Positions 8,417 to 17,660 are shown, numbered from the stretch's first letter. The stretch is 64,000 nucleotides of DNA from Saprospiraceae bacterium (GCA_022844565.1 JALHLK010000003.1:1-64000), one strand, 5' to 3'. The notes: generated from the sequence alone by a model not told the origin. Program-made: numbers and translations.

Positions 8417-8438
8417 TTACAACAATGTTGCAAAAGTA
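8417..8438 (-). promoter_or_regulatory. Palindromic operator overlapping a -7 element (Fur/Zur-like candidate)
   Basis: On the minus strand the sequence TACTTTTG (8438-8431) matches the Bacteroidota -7 consensus TAnnTTTG. It runs straight into the near-perfect palindrome TTGCAACA-T-TGTTGTAA (8433-8417). The palindrome begins 21 bp upstream of the His-rich lipoprotein start. An operator covering the -7 element and transcription start fits repression. The size and symmetry resemble operators of Fur-superfamily metal repressors; the regulator itself is not in the window. Confidence 0.55.
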
Positions 8439-8522
8439 AAGTTTTTTATTTTAGTATTTATTAAATTAACATTTTTTTCACTTCGAAAGCATGTTCTTCG
8501 TAGCATTAAGGTTTTTTTTCAA

Positions 8523-8530
8523 TATCTTTG
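8523..8530 (+). promoter_or_regulatory. Candidate -7 element for the lolD-recN operon
   Basis: TATCTTTG matches TAnnTTTG 22 bp upstream of the ATG at 8553. No convincing -33 TTTG is seen, so this is a modest call. Confidence 0.4.
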
Positions 8531-8552
8531 GGGTCAATTTGGAAGCACTAAG

Positions 8553-9212
8553 ATGATAAAAGCAAAAGATATTAAGAAAAACTATGGTCATGTCAAAGTC
8601 TTAGACGGGGTTGATTTAGAAATCGAACAGGGGAATATCGTATCTATTCTGGGAAAATCGGGGGCCGGAAAAAGTACTTTACTTCATATCATGGGCACCT
8701 TAGACATTGCGGACAGTGGTCAGGTGTGGATCGACGATGTAGATGTTAGCAAACAAAGTGAGTCTAAATTGGCTAAGTTTAGAAATAGTAATTTGGGTTT
8801 TATTTTTCAGTTTCATCATTTGTTAAACGAATTTACAGCGTTAGAAAATGTATCGATTCCAGCATTGATCAAAGATTCAAGTGATAAGACCATCAATACT
8901 AGGGCCAAAGAAGTACTAGAATACCTAGGCCTTGGACACAGACTAAGCCATAAACCCAATGAATTGTCTGGGGGAGAACAACAACGGGTAGCCGTAGCCC
9001 GTGCACTGATCAATAGACCCAAAGTGGTTTTTGCAGACGAACCTACCGGTAATCTCGATTCTACCAACTCCAAAGAAATGCATGAGCTATTTGTAAAACT
9101 CAAAAATGATTTTGGTCAAACTTTTGTCATCGTAACCCATAATGAAGAATTGGCCCAAATGAGTGATCAACGGTATTTTATGGCCGATGGCAAAATTAGC
9201 CAAATGAAATAA
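8553..9212 (+). CDS. lolD: ABC transporter ATP-binding protein, LolD type
   Basis: A 219-residue ABC ATPase. It has Walker [10 protein letters not shown] (about 34-42), the signature [15 protein letters not shown], Walker [10 protein letters not shown] and the switch histidine in IVTHN. Closest by layout to the LolD/MacB-type ATPases that power lipoprotein release or efflux, with a membrane partner such as LolCE. No permease is adjacent, as is common for lolD in Bacteroidota. recN follows after 14 bp on the same strand, so they form an operon. The ATPase call is firm; the Lol assignment rests on family resemblance. Confidence 0.85.
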   Translation: MIKAKDIKKNYGHVKVLDGVDLEIEQGNIVSILGKSGAGKSTLLHIMGTLDIADSGQVWIDDVDVSKQSESKLAKFRNSNLGFIFQFHHLLNEFTALENVSIPALIKDSSDKTINTRAKEVLEYLGLGHRLSHKPNELSGGEQQRVAVARALINRPKVVFADEPTGNLDSTNSKEMHELFVKLKNDFGQTFVIVTHNEELAQMSDQRYFMADGKISQMK

Positions 9213-9226
9213 AACCAATTGCAACG

Positions 9227-10879
9227 ATGATAAAAAGCATCCATATCAAAAATTATGCGCTCATAGATGAAGTGAAAATCAATTTTTCACAAAATTTAAA
9301 TATCATTACCGGCGAAACAGGTGCTGGTAAATCCATATTACTGGGTGCTTTAAGCCTCATCATGGGCAATCGAGCGGATACCAAAGTCCTCTTTAATCAG
9401 GATGAAAAATGTGTCGTTGAAGCCAACTTTAATATCAAATCTTACCATTTAGAACCCTATTTTGAAGCCAATGATATCGATTATGATGACGAACTGATCA
9501 TACGAAGAGAAATCATCGCATCGGGCAAATCTCGTGCCTTTATCAATGACTCACCTGTGACGCTTGAAGTGCTTAAACAACTTACAGATGAATTGGTAGA
9601 TCTGCACCAACAGTTTGATTCACTAGAGCTAAATACCGAAAAATTTCAAAGAGAAGTCTTAGACACCTTAGCAGGAAATGCGTCGCTCTTAATCTCCTAC
9701 AAAGAAATTTTCACACAATATAAAAAGAACACCAAAGAACTCGAAACCCTCGAAAAGCAAAAATTTGAAAAAGCCAAAGAACTAGAATTCAATCAGTTTC
9801 AGCTGAAAGAAATTAGTGATTTAAAATTGGTCGAGCACGAATACGAGGATCTCGAAAAAGAGCTCAACATCTTGACAAGTACCGAGGATATTAAAGCCAT
9901 AAGTGCCAAAATCACCAATGTTTTAGATCAAAACGAGCAATCCATCATCCCTCTACTTACGGAAATCTCAAGGGAAGCAAGAAGCCTAAGCGGCAAAGAT
10001 GAACGATTCCAAGTATTGGAAGAAAAACTGGAATCCATCAAAGCTGAGCTTAAAGAATTAGCTAGAGAAGCGGATGATATATTTGAATCCACGGAATACG
10101 ATGCCAAAAGAGTCAGTTTTGTTCAAGACCGTATTGCCGTGATCCACAAACTTCTCAAAAAACACGGCCTAACCTCCACAGAAGCCCTCTTAACACTTAA
10201 AGACGAATTTGCTGCCAAAGTCAAGGATCTTGACAGTACCGAAGACAAAATCAATGCACTTCATCAATTGATCCTTGACCAAGAAAAAGAACTCAATCAA
10301 CTTTCCACCAAAATCAGGACCAATAGATTAAAAGTTGCTGAGCAATTCAAAATCAATATACTCAGGATATTAGGTGATCTGGGTATGCAAAATGCCAACT
10401 TTGAAGCCTCCATTACGGAGACCTTCCAGTATCTCCCTCACGGCAAAGATCAAATTGTCTACCTCTTCTCTGCCAACAAAGGTGGTAAATTACTCCCCAT
10501 CAAAGATGCAGCATCAGGCGGGGAGATGTCTCGACTGATCCTCGTCATCAAAAGCTTAGTAGCAGGAGCTATGGCTCTACCAACCATGATTTTTGATGAG
10601 ATAGATACAGGCGTATCTGGCGAAATAGCCCATAAGATGGGATTAATCCTCCACCAGCTTGCTCAAAAACACCAAATCATCTCCATCACCCACTCCCCTC
10701 AAATCGCCGCCAAAGCTAATCAACACTACTTTGTCTACAAATCTGATATTCACGACAAAACCTATACCGCCATCAAAGTCCTCTCTCATGAGGAGCGTAT
10801 CATCGAACTTGCTAAAATGCTTAGTGGAAATCCTCCTAGCCAAGCTGCTATTGCGAATGCTAGGGAGTTGATGGGGTAG
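9227..10879 (+). CDS. recN: DNA repair protein RecN
   Basis: A 550-residue SMC-like ATPase of double-strand-break repair. The N-terminal head begins MIKSIHIKNYALIDEV and holds Walker A GETGAGKS (about 29-36). The central part is rich in charged coiled coil (about 160-370). The C-terminal head has the signature ASGGEMSRLILVIKSL and Walker B MIFDEIDTGVSGEIA. Length and order match full-length RecN. It is downstream of the LolD-type gene. The 480 bp after the stop codon contain only word repeats and a terminator for the opposing genes. Confidence 0.96.
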   Translation: MIKSIHIKNYALIDEVKINFSQNLNIITGETGAGKSILLGALSLIMGNRADTKVLFNQDEKCVVEANFNIKSYHLEPYFEANDIDYDDELIIRREIIASGKSRAFINDSPVTLEVLKQLTDELVDLHQQFDSLELNTEKFQREVLDTLAGNASLLISYKEIFTQYKKNTKELETLEKQKFEKAKELEFNQFQLKEISDLKLVEHEYEDLEKELNILTSTEDIKAISAKITNVLDQNEQSIIPLLTEISREARSLSGKDERFQVLEEKLESIKAELKELAREADDIFESTEYDAKRVSFVQDRIAVIHKLLKKHGLTSTEALLTLKDEFAAKVKDLDSTEDKINALHQLILDQEKELNQLSTKIRTNRLKVAEQFKINILRILGDLGMQNANFEASITETFQYLPHGKDQIVYLFSANKGGKLLPIKDAASGGEMSRLILVIKSLVAGAMALPTMIFDEIDTGVSGEIAHKMGLILHQLAQKHQIISITHSPQIAAKANQHYFVYKSDIHDKTYTAIKVLSHEERIIELAKMLSGNPPSQAAIANARELMG

Positions 10880-10883
10880 GCTG

Positions 10884-11181
10884 AAGGTCTTTGGCTATTG
10901 GACTTTAGCTGTTGGTCTTTAGTCTTTGGCAATTGTAAGTCTTTAGGTGATGGCCTTTAGTCTTCGGCTGCTGGTTTCTCGTTCTGACCGAATTTCGCTT
11001 CGCTTATTTAGTTTTTGGCGGCCGGTCTTTAGCTTGCTAACAATTAACTTGTGATCAAACTGTCAAACTTTGGTCTTTAGCTATTAGTCTTTAGCAATTG
11101 TAAGTCTTTAGGTGATGGTCTTTAGTCTTTGGCTGCTGGTCTTTAACTTGCTAACAATTAACTTGTGATCAAACTGTCAAC
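10884..11181. repeat. Degenerate GGTCTTTAG-word tract with a duplicated 90-bp block
   Basis: The gap after recN consists largely of variants of GGTCTTTAG, TCTTTGG and GTCTTTAGC. Within it, a block running from GCAATTGTAAGTCTTTAGG to TAACTTGTGATCAAACTGTC is present twice (about 10929-11065, longer, and 11094-11181). The same word reappears, partly inverted, at 14080-14307. No gene is seen between 10880 and 11361. Confidence 0.65.
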
Positions 11182-11221
11182 ATATTTCATGAGGTGTCAT
11201 AATTTCTAAAACCTAATATCT

Positions 11222-11254
11222 AAAAAAAATGCCCGACCAACCGACCGAGCACTT
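11222..11254 (-). terminator. Intrinsic terminator for the secreted-protein operon
   Basis: Read on the minus strand, AAGTGCTCG and CGGGCATTT form a nine-pair stem with two wobble pairs around a 10-nt loop, followed by a run of eight T. It lies about 110 nt beyond the stop of the gene at 11362-12327, in the right orientation. Confidence 0.6.
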
Positions 11255-11361
11255 TCTATAAATTTATTGTTTGATATTATGATCAAAGAGTTAGTAGTCT
11301 TTAGCTTATGATCTTAGTCTTTAGTATTCTAACATCTAAAACCTAACACCTAAAACCTAAT

Positions 11362-12327
11362 CTAATCCTCCACCAAAATCACCTTCTTACTCAACAGCTC
11401 CGTACCCGTATTCACCTGCAAGTGATACACACCTTTAGGCAAATCACTCACATCAATCTTAGTGATACCATTGGTACTCACAGCGGTTTTGGTGTGGACG
11501 CGACCGGCATTATCCATCAGGATGAGGTCAGTCATGTTGGCTTGCGTATTTGGTACTTGCAGCTGTACATTGATGACTCCTTTTGCAGGATTTGGGAAAG
11601 CCTGATAGTAGGTCTCCTTCAGAGGGTCGAGATTGATACTGCGTATATCGCTTGTCTTACGAGATAAGTCTAGGTCTACCATACCTAATCTATAGTAACA
11701 TACACCATCATTACTTCTTTGTGCGATGATGTTTTGGTCTACAAAGCTATACGATGTCTCTATACCTTGCTGTCCTCTTGCTGCTTGCTTGTCGATGGTC
11801 GTCCATGACTGTAGGTCGAAACTACGCTCTAACTCGAAGTGTGATGCATCTACCTCACTTGATGTACTCCAATTTAGGAGGGCATTGTTGCCTTCTAATT
11901 TGGAGGCAGTGAAGGATTTGAGGGTGATGGGGAGGACGATAGAACTAGAGCCAGCAGCATTAATACCTCCTAAATCAACTAAGAGTATACTGATAGAAAC
12001 CTGACCTTCTATGAAAGGTCCACCACCAAGTTGAAATGTACCTAAAGCAATAGGAGTATCACTACTAAATGAAATTTGACTTCCTGGATTAGATCCGTAA
12101 GTACCGGAAGCTATTTCTGTGATTCCAAAGTTTGCAGAAAAAGAAGTAACACTTGCACCTGAAATTGAAAAAAAAATACCACCAAATATCCTTTGTGAAA
12201 TATTTGTAGAACTTTCCATATTAATAGTTAAGGTAGAATTGTTCAATGTACCAACTAGATTTACCGTTTGCGAAGAAACTAATAAATTTAGACATAGAAT
12301 AGTTGTAATAAAAAATATCTTTTTCAT
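11362..12327 (-). CDS. Secreted protein with type IX secretion C-terminal sorting domain
   Basis: A 321-residue exported protein. A signal peptide (MKKIFFITTILCLNLLVSSQ) is followed by a beta-rich region of unknown function (about 20-130). Next is the fibronectin-like block frequent in Bacteroidota surface proteins (LPITLKSFTASKLEGNNALLNWSTSSEVD...FELERS, about 132-175). The last 80 residues form a type A sorting domain with FPNPAKGVINVQL, the DNAGR turn and the closing KKVILVED. Such proteins are exported across the outer membrane by the T9SS and usually attached to the surface. It follows the adhesin-like gene after 9 bp and ends before an intrinsic terminator. Confidence 0.85.
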   Translation of the reverse strand: MKKIFFITTILCLNLLVSSQTVNLVGTLNNSTLTINMESSTNISQRIFGGIFFSISGASVTSFSANFGITEIASGTYGSNPGSQISFSSDTPIALGTFQLGGGPFIEGQVSISILLVDLGGINAAGSSSIVLPITLKSFTASKLEGNNALLNWSTSSEVDASHFELERSFDLQSWTTIDKQAARGQQGIETSYSFVDQNIIAQRSNDGVCYYRLGMVDLDLSRKTSDIRSINLDPLKETYYQAFPNPAKGVINVQLQVPNTQANMTDLILMDNAGRVHTKTAVSTNGITKIDVSDLPKGVYHLQVNTGTELLSKKVILVED

Positions 12328-12336
12328 TTTATTTTA

Positions 12337-13947
12337 TTAATTGTGAGTTAAAAGTTTTGAAAGTGGGTTAATACCTCCAATATTTCTAAGAACCTGAGAT
12401 CTATCATCGGGGAAAATATTATAATTAACTTTTTTATCTAATGTAATATCTTGATTGTGATAACCTGTAATAAATGCTAATGGATTAACACCGCCTATTG
12501 CACTTAATATGGGAGATCTATCATCAGGAAAGATATTATATCTTATTATTCCGTCTTGATTTATATCTCCGGACCACATAGCTCTTTTATTATTTACATA
12601 TTTTTTCATAGGTTGGTTACCATTTACTGTAGGGAATACAATATCAATTGGAAAAGTTGTTATTGTAAAAACATTAACATCATTTGTGCTGGTAGTAAAG
12701 TCAAATTCATTAGGTGTACCATTTGTGGTCCAAGTTATTGGGTTAGTTCTAGTCATCAAATGGTTTCTATGCTTTATTCTTATTGAACCGGTAGGTTGAG
12801 TTAAACCACTTATTGATATTGTTGACCCTCCTGTTGTATTTATTACTGTTCCGTCATTTTTCACAAAACCACTTACTTGAGCATAAATAGTTGATGGGTT
12901 AGATGGGTCTACTATTTCCACTTTTATCCAATCTGTTACATTTGCCGGAATTGATGTAATAGTTTCCCCTGTTCCATATGGTGAAATTGAAGGAAAACCT
13001 GTTGGTGCAGTACCTAAACCAAGTGTAGGCAATTGAGTAGTCATTACATTGCTTACAGAGTCATAAGCACCCTGAAGAAAGGCTGATAAGATAAATTCCC
13101 TAATTCCCGCAGACTGTGCAAATATATCGTGGGTGCTAGGTACTGCACTTACAGTTGCCATGTTACTGCTTACACCTGTACCTTCAATCCAATTGCTACC
13201 TGTACGTCGATAGCCACTCATATTACCAATACCAATGACTTCAGCTGGTATATAAGTTGCAGCAAAAGTACCTGCGACAGTATTAGTAACTGGCCAATAT
13301 CTTGTAATATATGTATTTCCAACGTTATTTGGATGGACAGCATCAACAACTCTAGCAGATATAAAACCTGAGGTAGAAGAGCTAGGTGTAAAACTGATAG
13401 GAGAATAATCATCAACGTCACCAATTGGCAGTGTGAATGGATTGGATGTGTTATGATTTTTAATGACCACACCTGCTAGATCTGCTTCTATGTATCCGGC
13501 AAGGCTGCCAGCACCCAAAGTTGCCCCATTACCTAATATAAGTTTGTGAGCTCCTAACACCAAATTACTATTACCCGCTGCACCAAAAGTAAGTGCACCG
13601 TTTACAGTTAATGAGTCAGATAAAAGTACATCAAATCCACTCTTATCAATTGTAAGATTGTTGATAGCATCTCCATTAGTGGTGATGGTAGCATTGGCAG
13701 TACCTCCATTAAAAATGTAACTACCTCCTGTTCCAGATAAGATACCTGCAGCAGCGTTTATTAAGTTTCCCTTAATTTCAATCGTCCCTGAGTTAGCAAT
13801 GGTACCCGATTGATTGTCGACATTTCCTTCGACTACCAGCGTTGCGCCTGGCTGCACCGTTATGGTACCCCCTAGGTTTACAATCTGAGCTTGCAACATC
13901 CCAAAAGCCAGCATTGCGTTTATTGTGATAAATAATGTTTTCTTCAT
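12337..13947 (-). CDS. Large secreted surface protein with C-terminal dockerin-like repeats
   Basis: The ATG at 13947 is chosen because it opens a clear signal peptide (MKKTLFITINAMLAFGMLQAQ). An upstream in-frame ATG at 14049 adds only an implausible hydrophobic stretch. The 536-residue product is Thr/Asn/Gly-rich. Its N-terminal half resembles beta-helical adhesins (VNLGGTITVQPGATLVVEGN, many short NG/GT turns). At the C-terminus, two copies of a calcium-binding-like unit are seen: GDINQDGIIRYNIFPDDRS then DITLDKKVNYNIFPDDRS, each followed by IGGxNPL. The first has the DxNxDG loop; the second is degenerate. No type A sorting domain is present. It is co-transcribed with the T9SS protein downstream. 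Confidence 0.8.
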   Translation of the reverse strand: MKKTLFITINAMLAFGMLQAQIVNLGGTITVQPGATLVVEGNVDNQSGTIANSGTIEIKGNLINAAAGILSGTGGSYIFNGGTANATITTNGDAINNLTIDKSGFDVLLSDSLTVNGALTFGAAGNSNLVLGAHKLILGNGATLGAGSLAGYIEADLAGVVIKNHNTSNPFTLPIGDVDDYSPISFTPSSSTSGFISARVVDAVHPNNVGNTYITRYWPVTNTVAGTFAATYIPAEVIGIGNMSGYRRTGSNWIEGTGVSSNMATVSAVPSTHDIFAQSAGIREFILSAFLQGAYDSVSNVMTTQLPTLGLGTAPTGFPSISPYGTGETITSIPANVTDWIKVEIVDPSNPSTIYAQVSGFVKNDGTVINTTGGSTISISGLTQPTGSIRIKHRNHLMTRTNPITWTTNGTPNEFDFTTSTNDVNVFTITTFPIDIVFPTVNGNQPMKKYVNNKRAMWSGDINQDGIIRYNIFPDDRSPILSAIGGVNPLAFITGYHNQDITLDKKVNYNIFPDDRSQVLRNIGGINPLSKLLTHN

Positions 13948-14079
13948 ATTAGTTGTATTTTTAAAACTTGGCTCTAAGATAAAAATTATTAATTTAAGGT
14001 AAAGAAAAATATCAATATTTTTAATTAAATGGTAGAAAATACTTAGCAAGTGGTAGGGTTTATTGGGATACTACGGCTT

Positions 14080-14307
14080 TTTTTGGCTGATGGTCTTTGG
14101 CGTTTTAGGATTTTAGCGCATTGGATTGTTAGCTATTGGTCTTTAGCTAATAGTCTTTGGCTGATGGTCTTTAGTCTTTGGGGGCTGTTAGACTTTAGCT
14201 GCTAGTCTTTGGTATATGTCTTTCAGCTGGGTTCTCTGGTTAGCTTGTGAGTAATAAGCTAACCAAAGACCAAAGACCAAAGACCAAAGACCAAAGACCA
14301 AAGACCA
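14080..14307. repeat. GGTCTTTAG tract facing a perfect ACCAAAG heptamer array
   Basis: The gap 13948-14308 holds the promoter region of the surface-protein gene, then variants of GGTCTTTAG (14090-14215). Next comes a 9-bp perfect hairpin GGTTAGCTT/AAGCTAACC (14238-14264), then six exact copies of ACCAAAG plus four bases (14262-14307). The heptamer array is the reverse complement of the left-hand word, so the region could fold into one long imperfect hairpin. It ends 2 bp from the stop codon of the PLP-enzyme gene. Confidence 0.75.
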
Positions 14308-14308
14308 T

Positions 14309-15469
14309 TCAATCATTCCTGACCCTATCAAAAGCTTTTTTAAAATTAGCAATCAAATAATCAGCGTCCTCCAAGCCGATGTATATTCGGAATAATTGGA
14401 AAGGAATAGATGGATTGGGCCGGCCAGGGTTGTCATAAAATGCAAGAATTGGTAACTTAAGGGACTCGTATCCACCCCAACTTACAGCAAAGAAAAATTT
14501 ATCTAACGCATCATTAAAAGTATTGACATCTTCTTTACTTTCGGTGTGCAGTTCAAAGGAGAAAAGGCCTCCGCAACCTGACATTTGGCTTTTTGCCAAT
14601 TCGGCGGTTGCATCTGTAAATGGGTAGTAAATTTTTCGTACTAAAGGTTCTGTGCGGAGATATTCCAGTATTTTTAAGGCAGTTTCGTCAGATCGTTGTA
14701 ATCTCAGAGGTAAGGTCCTCAAGCCGCGCAACATAAGACTTGCATCATGTGGAGATATGGATGGGCCAAGAATCATGTATTCTGTATGGAATATTTTGGC
14801 AATCATCGTTTTATCAGCGCAAATCACACCAGCCATGACATCGCTATGTCCATTGAGGTACTTGGTGGCAGAATGTACGATGATATCGATGCCTAATTCT
14901 TTTGGTCTTTGATAGAGTGGGGTGCTGTAACTGTTGTCGATGATGGTTACGATGGAATGTTCTTTAGCAATAGCGGCAATAGCTCTTAAATCTTGTACTT
15001 CTAATGTCAGAGAATTTGGACTTTCTAGATAAATAACCTTGGTATTGGTCTTAATCATCTGCCTTAAAGCTTCCGTGGTGTCACTTTCAAAATAAGATAC
15101 TTCTATTCCAAACTTGGTTAAAAGGTCTTTGACCAATCGATTTGCCCAACTATACGGTTTTTTGATACAAAGTAAGTGGTCACCAGCTCGTAGTTGCGAA
15201 ATTAGGGCTGTCGATATCGCACCCATACCGCTACCTGTTATGAGTGCATCTTCACATTTTTCGAGGGCGGCAATCTTCTGTCTAAGTATTTTTACCGTTG
15301 GATTGTTGCCGCGGGTGTAGACAAAGTTATCTAACTCATCAGCAACTTTTCTTTTAAAATCATCAATAGAATTAAAAACGAAATTGCTCGTCTGATAGAT
15401 GGGAGGTACTACGGCGTCATGATATTCGCTGCGATCTTCACCAAGATGAAATATAATGTCGTCTATCAT
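14309..15469 (-). CDS. Cys/Met-metabolism PLP-dependent enzyme (cystathionine lyase/synthase family)
   Basis: A 386-residue fold-type I PLP enzyme. YTRGNNPT (about 51-58) is the phosphate-binding motif shared with the partner subunit, GSGMGAIS (about 79-86) binds the cofactor, D178 in IIDNSYSTP contacts the pyridine ring, and the Schiff-base lysine is K203 in HSATKYLNGHSD. The family includes cystathionine beta- and gamma-lyases and gamma-synthase; sequence alone does not separate them here. It overlaps the TonB-like gene upstream by 4 bp (ATGA), an odd operon partner. A heptamer repeat abuts its stop codon. Confidence 0.88.
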   Translation of the reverse strand: MIDDIIFHLGEDRSEYHDAVVPPIYQTSNFVFNSIDDFKRKVADELDNFVYTRGNNPTVKILRQKIAALEKCEDALITGSGMGAISTALISQLRAGDHLLCIKKPYSWANRLVKDLLTKFGIEVSYFESDTTEALRQMIKTNTKVIYLESPNSLTLEVQDLRAIAAIAKEHSIVTIIDNSYSTPLYQRPKELGIDIIVHSATKYLNGHSDVMAGVICADKTMIAKIFHTEYMILGPSISPHDASLMLRGLRTLPLRLQRSDETALKILEYLRTEPLVRKIYYPFTDATAELAKSQMSGCGGLFSFELHTESKEDVNTFNDALDKFFFAVSWGGYESLKLPILAFYDNPGRPNPSIPFQLFRIYIGLEDADYLIANFKKAFDRVRND

Positions 15470-16455
15470 TTTTTTGGAACGAGGGCTTGCGTTTGGTCAG
15501 AAAGCCTGAATGACAATTTACCGCATTGTTGAGCTGGAGCGGTTGTACTTACTTCATATATGTATCCATAAGCGGCTCTCAGTATTTGTTTAAGTGTAGA
15601 AGGATCTGTTATGGTACTTTCTAGTTCTAATATTTCAGCAAAACCTACTTTACCTTGTCTATCAACACATATCTTCACGGCAACTTTTCCACTTTTCACC
15701 TTAGGTAATGCTTTCCAATTTCTAAAAATAGGTTTTCGGCCGAATATGCTCTCTCCTTGACCATCATATGCTCCGGTACCATCTAGACGCTGACCCGAAC
15801 CTGAAGTATTGTCACTGCCTGATGAAGCTCCTTGACCGCTACCGCTATTACCTTTACCTGTTCCGGAGCCATCGCTCCTAGAAGCTGGATTTGTATTCGT
15901 GCCTGATGATGTAGAAGGCGTATTGCTGGTCACTGGGCCTCCACTCGGTTTTGAATCTGGCTCTCTACTTGGTGTTGGGGGTGCTGGAGGACTTGGTTTT
16001 GGTGTTTCTTTTACGACTTCTGGAATTCTTTCTGTGGTTGGTTTTTCGATTTCGATTTCTGATTCTATTACTTGAACAGGAGATTCATCTACCACGGTAG
16101 TTGATGTGACGGGTGGGGTAGGAGTTGGAGTCGGGATAGTAACTTTAGGTATTTCTACTTTTACATCTTCTCTAATAATTTCCATAGGTTTAGTGGGAGC
16201 TAATAGCTCAATCTCTTCTGTTTTGGGTCTTTTTTCACCTACATCGGCATGTGCATACTTGCTCAAGGAGCTTTCTTTCAGCTCAGTGAAATCTATAGTC
16301 ACCTTGTAAGGTTTTTCTGGGTCAGGATCTTTTACTTTTGTACTAAATGAATAGAAAAAAGTAATTAATAAAAGCAAAGTATGAAGGATCACAGAAGTTC
16401 TCATACTTTTACTTCTATTCCTTTTTTCAGTAATGAATGGATTATAGTGCTGCAT
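15466..16455 (-). CDS. TonB-like energy transducer / Pro-rich membrane-anchored protein
   Basis: A 329-residue protein. A positively charged N-terminus precedes a single membrane segment (about 18-38, SVILHTLLLLITFFYSF). A proline- and threonine-rich periplasmic stretch (about 85-175) and a Gly/Ser-rich linker (about 178-235) follow. The C-terminal domain (about 240-320) has the TonB/TolA-like pattern VAVKICVDRQGKVGFAEILE. It probably spans the periplasm and couples inner- to outer-membrane events. No ExbB/ExbD genes are nearby. The reading frame overlaps the next gene by 4 bp. Confidence 0.75.
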   Translation of the reverse strand: MQHYNPFITEKRNRSKSMRTSVILHTLLLLITFFYSFSTKVKDPDPEKPYKVTIDFTELKESSLSKYAHADVGEKRPKTEEIELLAPTKPMEIIREDVKVEIPKVTIPTPTPTPPVTSTTVVDESPVQVIESEIEIEKPTTERIPEVVKETPKPSPPAPPTPSREPDSKPSGGPVTSNTPSTSSGTNTNPASRSDGSGTGKGNSGSGQGASSGSDNTSGSGQRLDGTGAYDGQGESIFGRKPIFRNWKALPKVKSGKVAVKICVDRQGKVGFAEILELESTITDPSTLKQILRAAYGYIYEVSTTAPAQQCGKLSFRLSDQTQALVPKK

Positions 16456-16784
16456 CTTTATTTAGTAATCTGTTTTGTAATATTAGGTATAACGAAGATA
16501 AGAGGTAAAAGTAGTATATTTCAAGTTATTTAGAATGTTAAAAGTTTGGTTCTACTAAGATTTTAGTGGATAAAGGGTTTAAAGCTTTTAGCCTTGAGCA
16601 GTTAGCCATTAGCTCTAAATAAAGATTCTCCCCTTTAAATGATTCAAAAAAATCATGTAATGTGTTTTAATTATTGGCCTCTAATTTCTGAACTTTCCAT
16701 TAGATTTGCAGTTGAACCAGTAACTTAATAAAATTAAAACTTATTAATAATTTTGCTTCATGTTGATGTATATGAAAAAGGGCT

Positions 16785-17043
16785 AATATATCTGTCGTAC
16801 CTACGGCACTCAAGATAGCGCTTTTTTGCAAACAACGGTTTAAAAACCATTGTGACAAAATCTTTCGACCTTCTAGGTCTTTTAGAAAGGAATTTTTGTT
16901 GAAAAAAGTTTTAACTTTTTTGAAAGAAAAATTAATAAGAAAATCAAAACCCGTAAGCTTGACAAATTTTGTAACTGCGATTTTTAAACCGTAGGGGTGA
17001 AACTATAAATAATCATTAAGTGCCTTAGGTACGATCCATATTT
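16785..17043. repeat. Long inverted-repeat element with GTACC/GGCAC arms
   Basis: Of the 722-bp gap 16456-17177, this 260-bp part has ends AATATATCTGTCGTACCTAC and, inverted, AATATGGATCGTACCTAAGG. Inside are a second pair of imperfect palindromes (CGGTTTAAAAACCATTG near 16842; CGATTTTTAAACCG near 16979) and GAAAAAAGTTTTAACTTTTTTG. The arms match the GTGCCATAGGTACGA motif at 510-524. There is no coding capacity. The remainder of the gap shows only AT-rich sequence and a candidate promoter at 17144. Confidence 0.65.
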
Positions 17044-17143
17044 TTCCTCACAAATCAACTTATATTACCTTCAAATATTATCTCGAAATGCGTTCAATTT
17101 TAAAATTTCAACTTTTTTAACAAGCATTATGCTTTATTCTATT

Positions 17144-17151
17144 TATATTTG
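17144..17151 (+). promoter_or_regulatory. Candidate -7 element for the iorAB-type operon
   Basis: TATATTTG fits TAnnTTTG and ends 26 bp before the ATG at 17178. No clear -33 element is visible. Confidence 0.4.
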
Positions 17152-17177
17152 TCAGAACTAATTAAAATAAGAATATC

Positions 17178-17636
17178 ATGGCACAATTCAATTTGCGTGT
17201 AAATGGCCAAAAGAAGACAGTAGATGTAGATCCCGCTACACCGCTTTTATGGGTATTGAGAGATCATTTAGATTTGCTCGGTACGAAATATGGGTGTGGA
17301 GTCGCTGCATGTGGATCTTGTACAGTTCATATTGATGGTGTGGCAACTAGATCATGTGTGTTACCTATCGCTAGTATTGCAGATAAAAAGATTACCACTA
17401 TAGAAGGATTGTCTGAAGAAGGAGATCATCCTGTGCAAAAAGCATGGTTAGAACACGATGTACCACAATGTGGCTATTGTCAAAGTGGACAAATTATGAG
17501 TGCTGTGTCGTTGCTCAAGAAAAATGGTAATCCTACTGATGAAGAAATAGAGGATGCTATGAATGGGAATATCTGTAGGTGCGGTACATATGTACGTATC
17601 AAAGCTGCTATTAAAACAGCTGCTAAAAATTCTTAA
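17178..17636 (+). CDS. iorA: (2Fe-2S) small subunit of a xanthine-oxidase-family hydroxylase (IorA-like)
   Basis: A 152-residue iron-sulfur protein. The plant-type [2Fe-2S] ligands are in [11 protein letters not shown] plus a later C (about 38-60). The second, helical cluster is in CGYCQSGQ and ICRCGTY (about 100-138). This is the electron-transfer subunit of molybdenum hydroxylases such as isoquinoline 1-oxidoreductase and periplasmic aldehyde dehydrogenases. The large subunit follows after 24 bp. No cytochrome c gene, the usual third partner in proteobacteria, is present. Confidence 0.92.
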   Translation: MAQFNLRVNGQKKTVDVDPATPLLWVLRDHLDLLGTKYGCGVAACGSCTVHIDGVATRSCVLPIASIADKKITTIEGLSEEGDHPVQKAWLEHDVPQCGYCQSGQIMSAVSLLKKNGNPTDEEIEDAMNGNICRCGTYVRIKAAIKTAAKNS

Positions 17637-17660
17637 ATCCACACTAAAAATTAAGTAGAG

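Noticed and set aside
13948-14049. N-terminal 34-codon extension of the surface protein
   Set aside because: The ATG at 13947 gives a normal signal peptide. The extension is Ile/Leu/Phe-rich and lies in AT-rich upstream DNA.
14262-14307. Heptamer array as a CRISPR or attachment site
   Set aside because: The repeat is far too short and is adjacent to degenerate versions of the same word.
16456-16784. Gene or RNA in the AT-rich gap before the inverted-repeat element
   Set aside because: No frame with start, length and codon use like the neighbours, and no stable hairpin plus T-tail.
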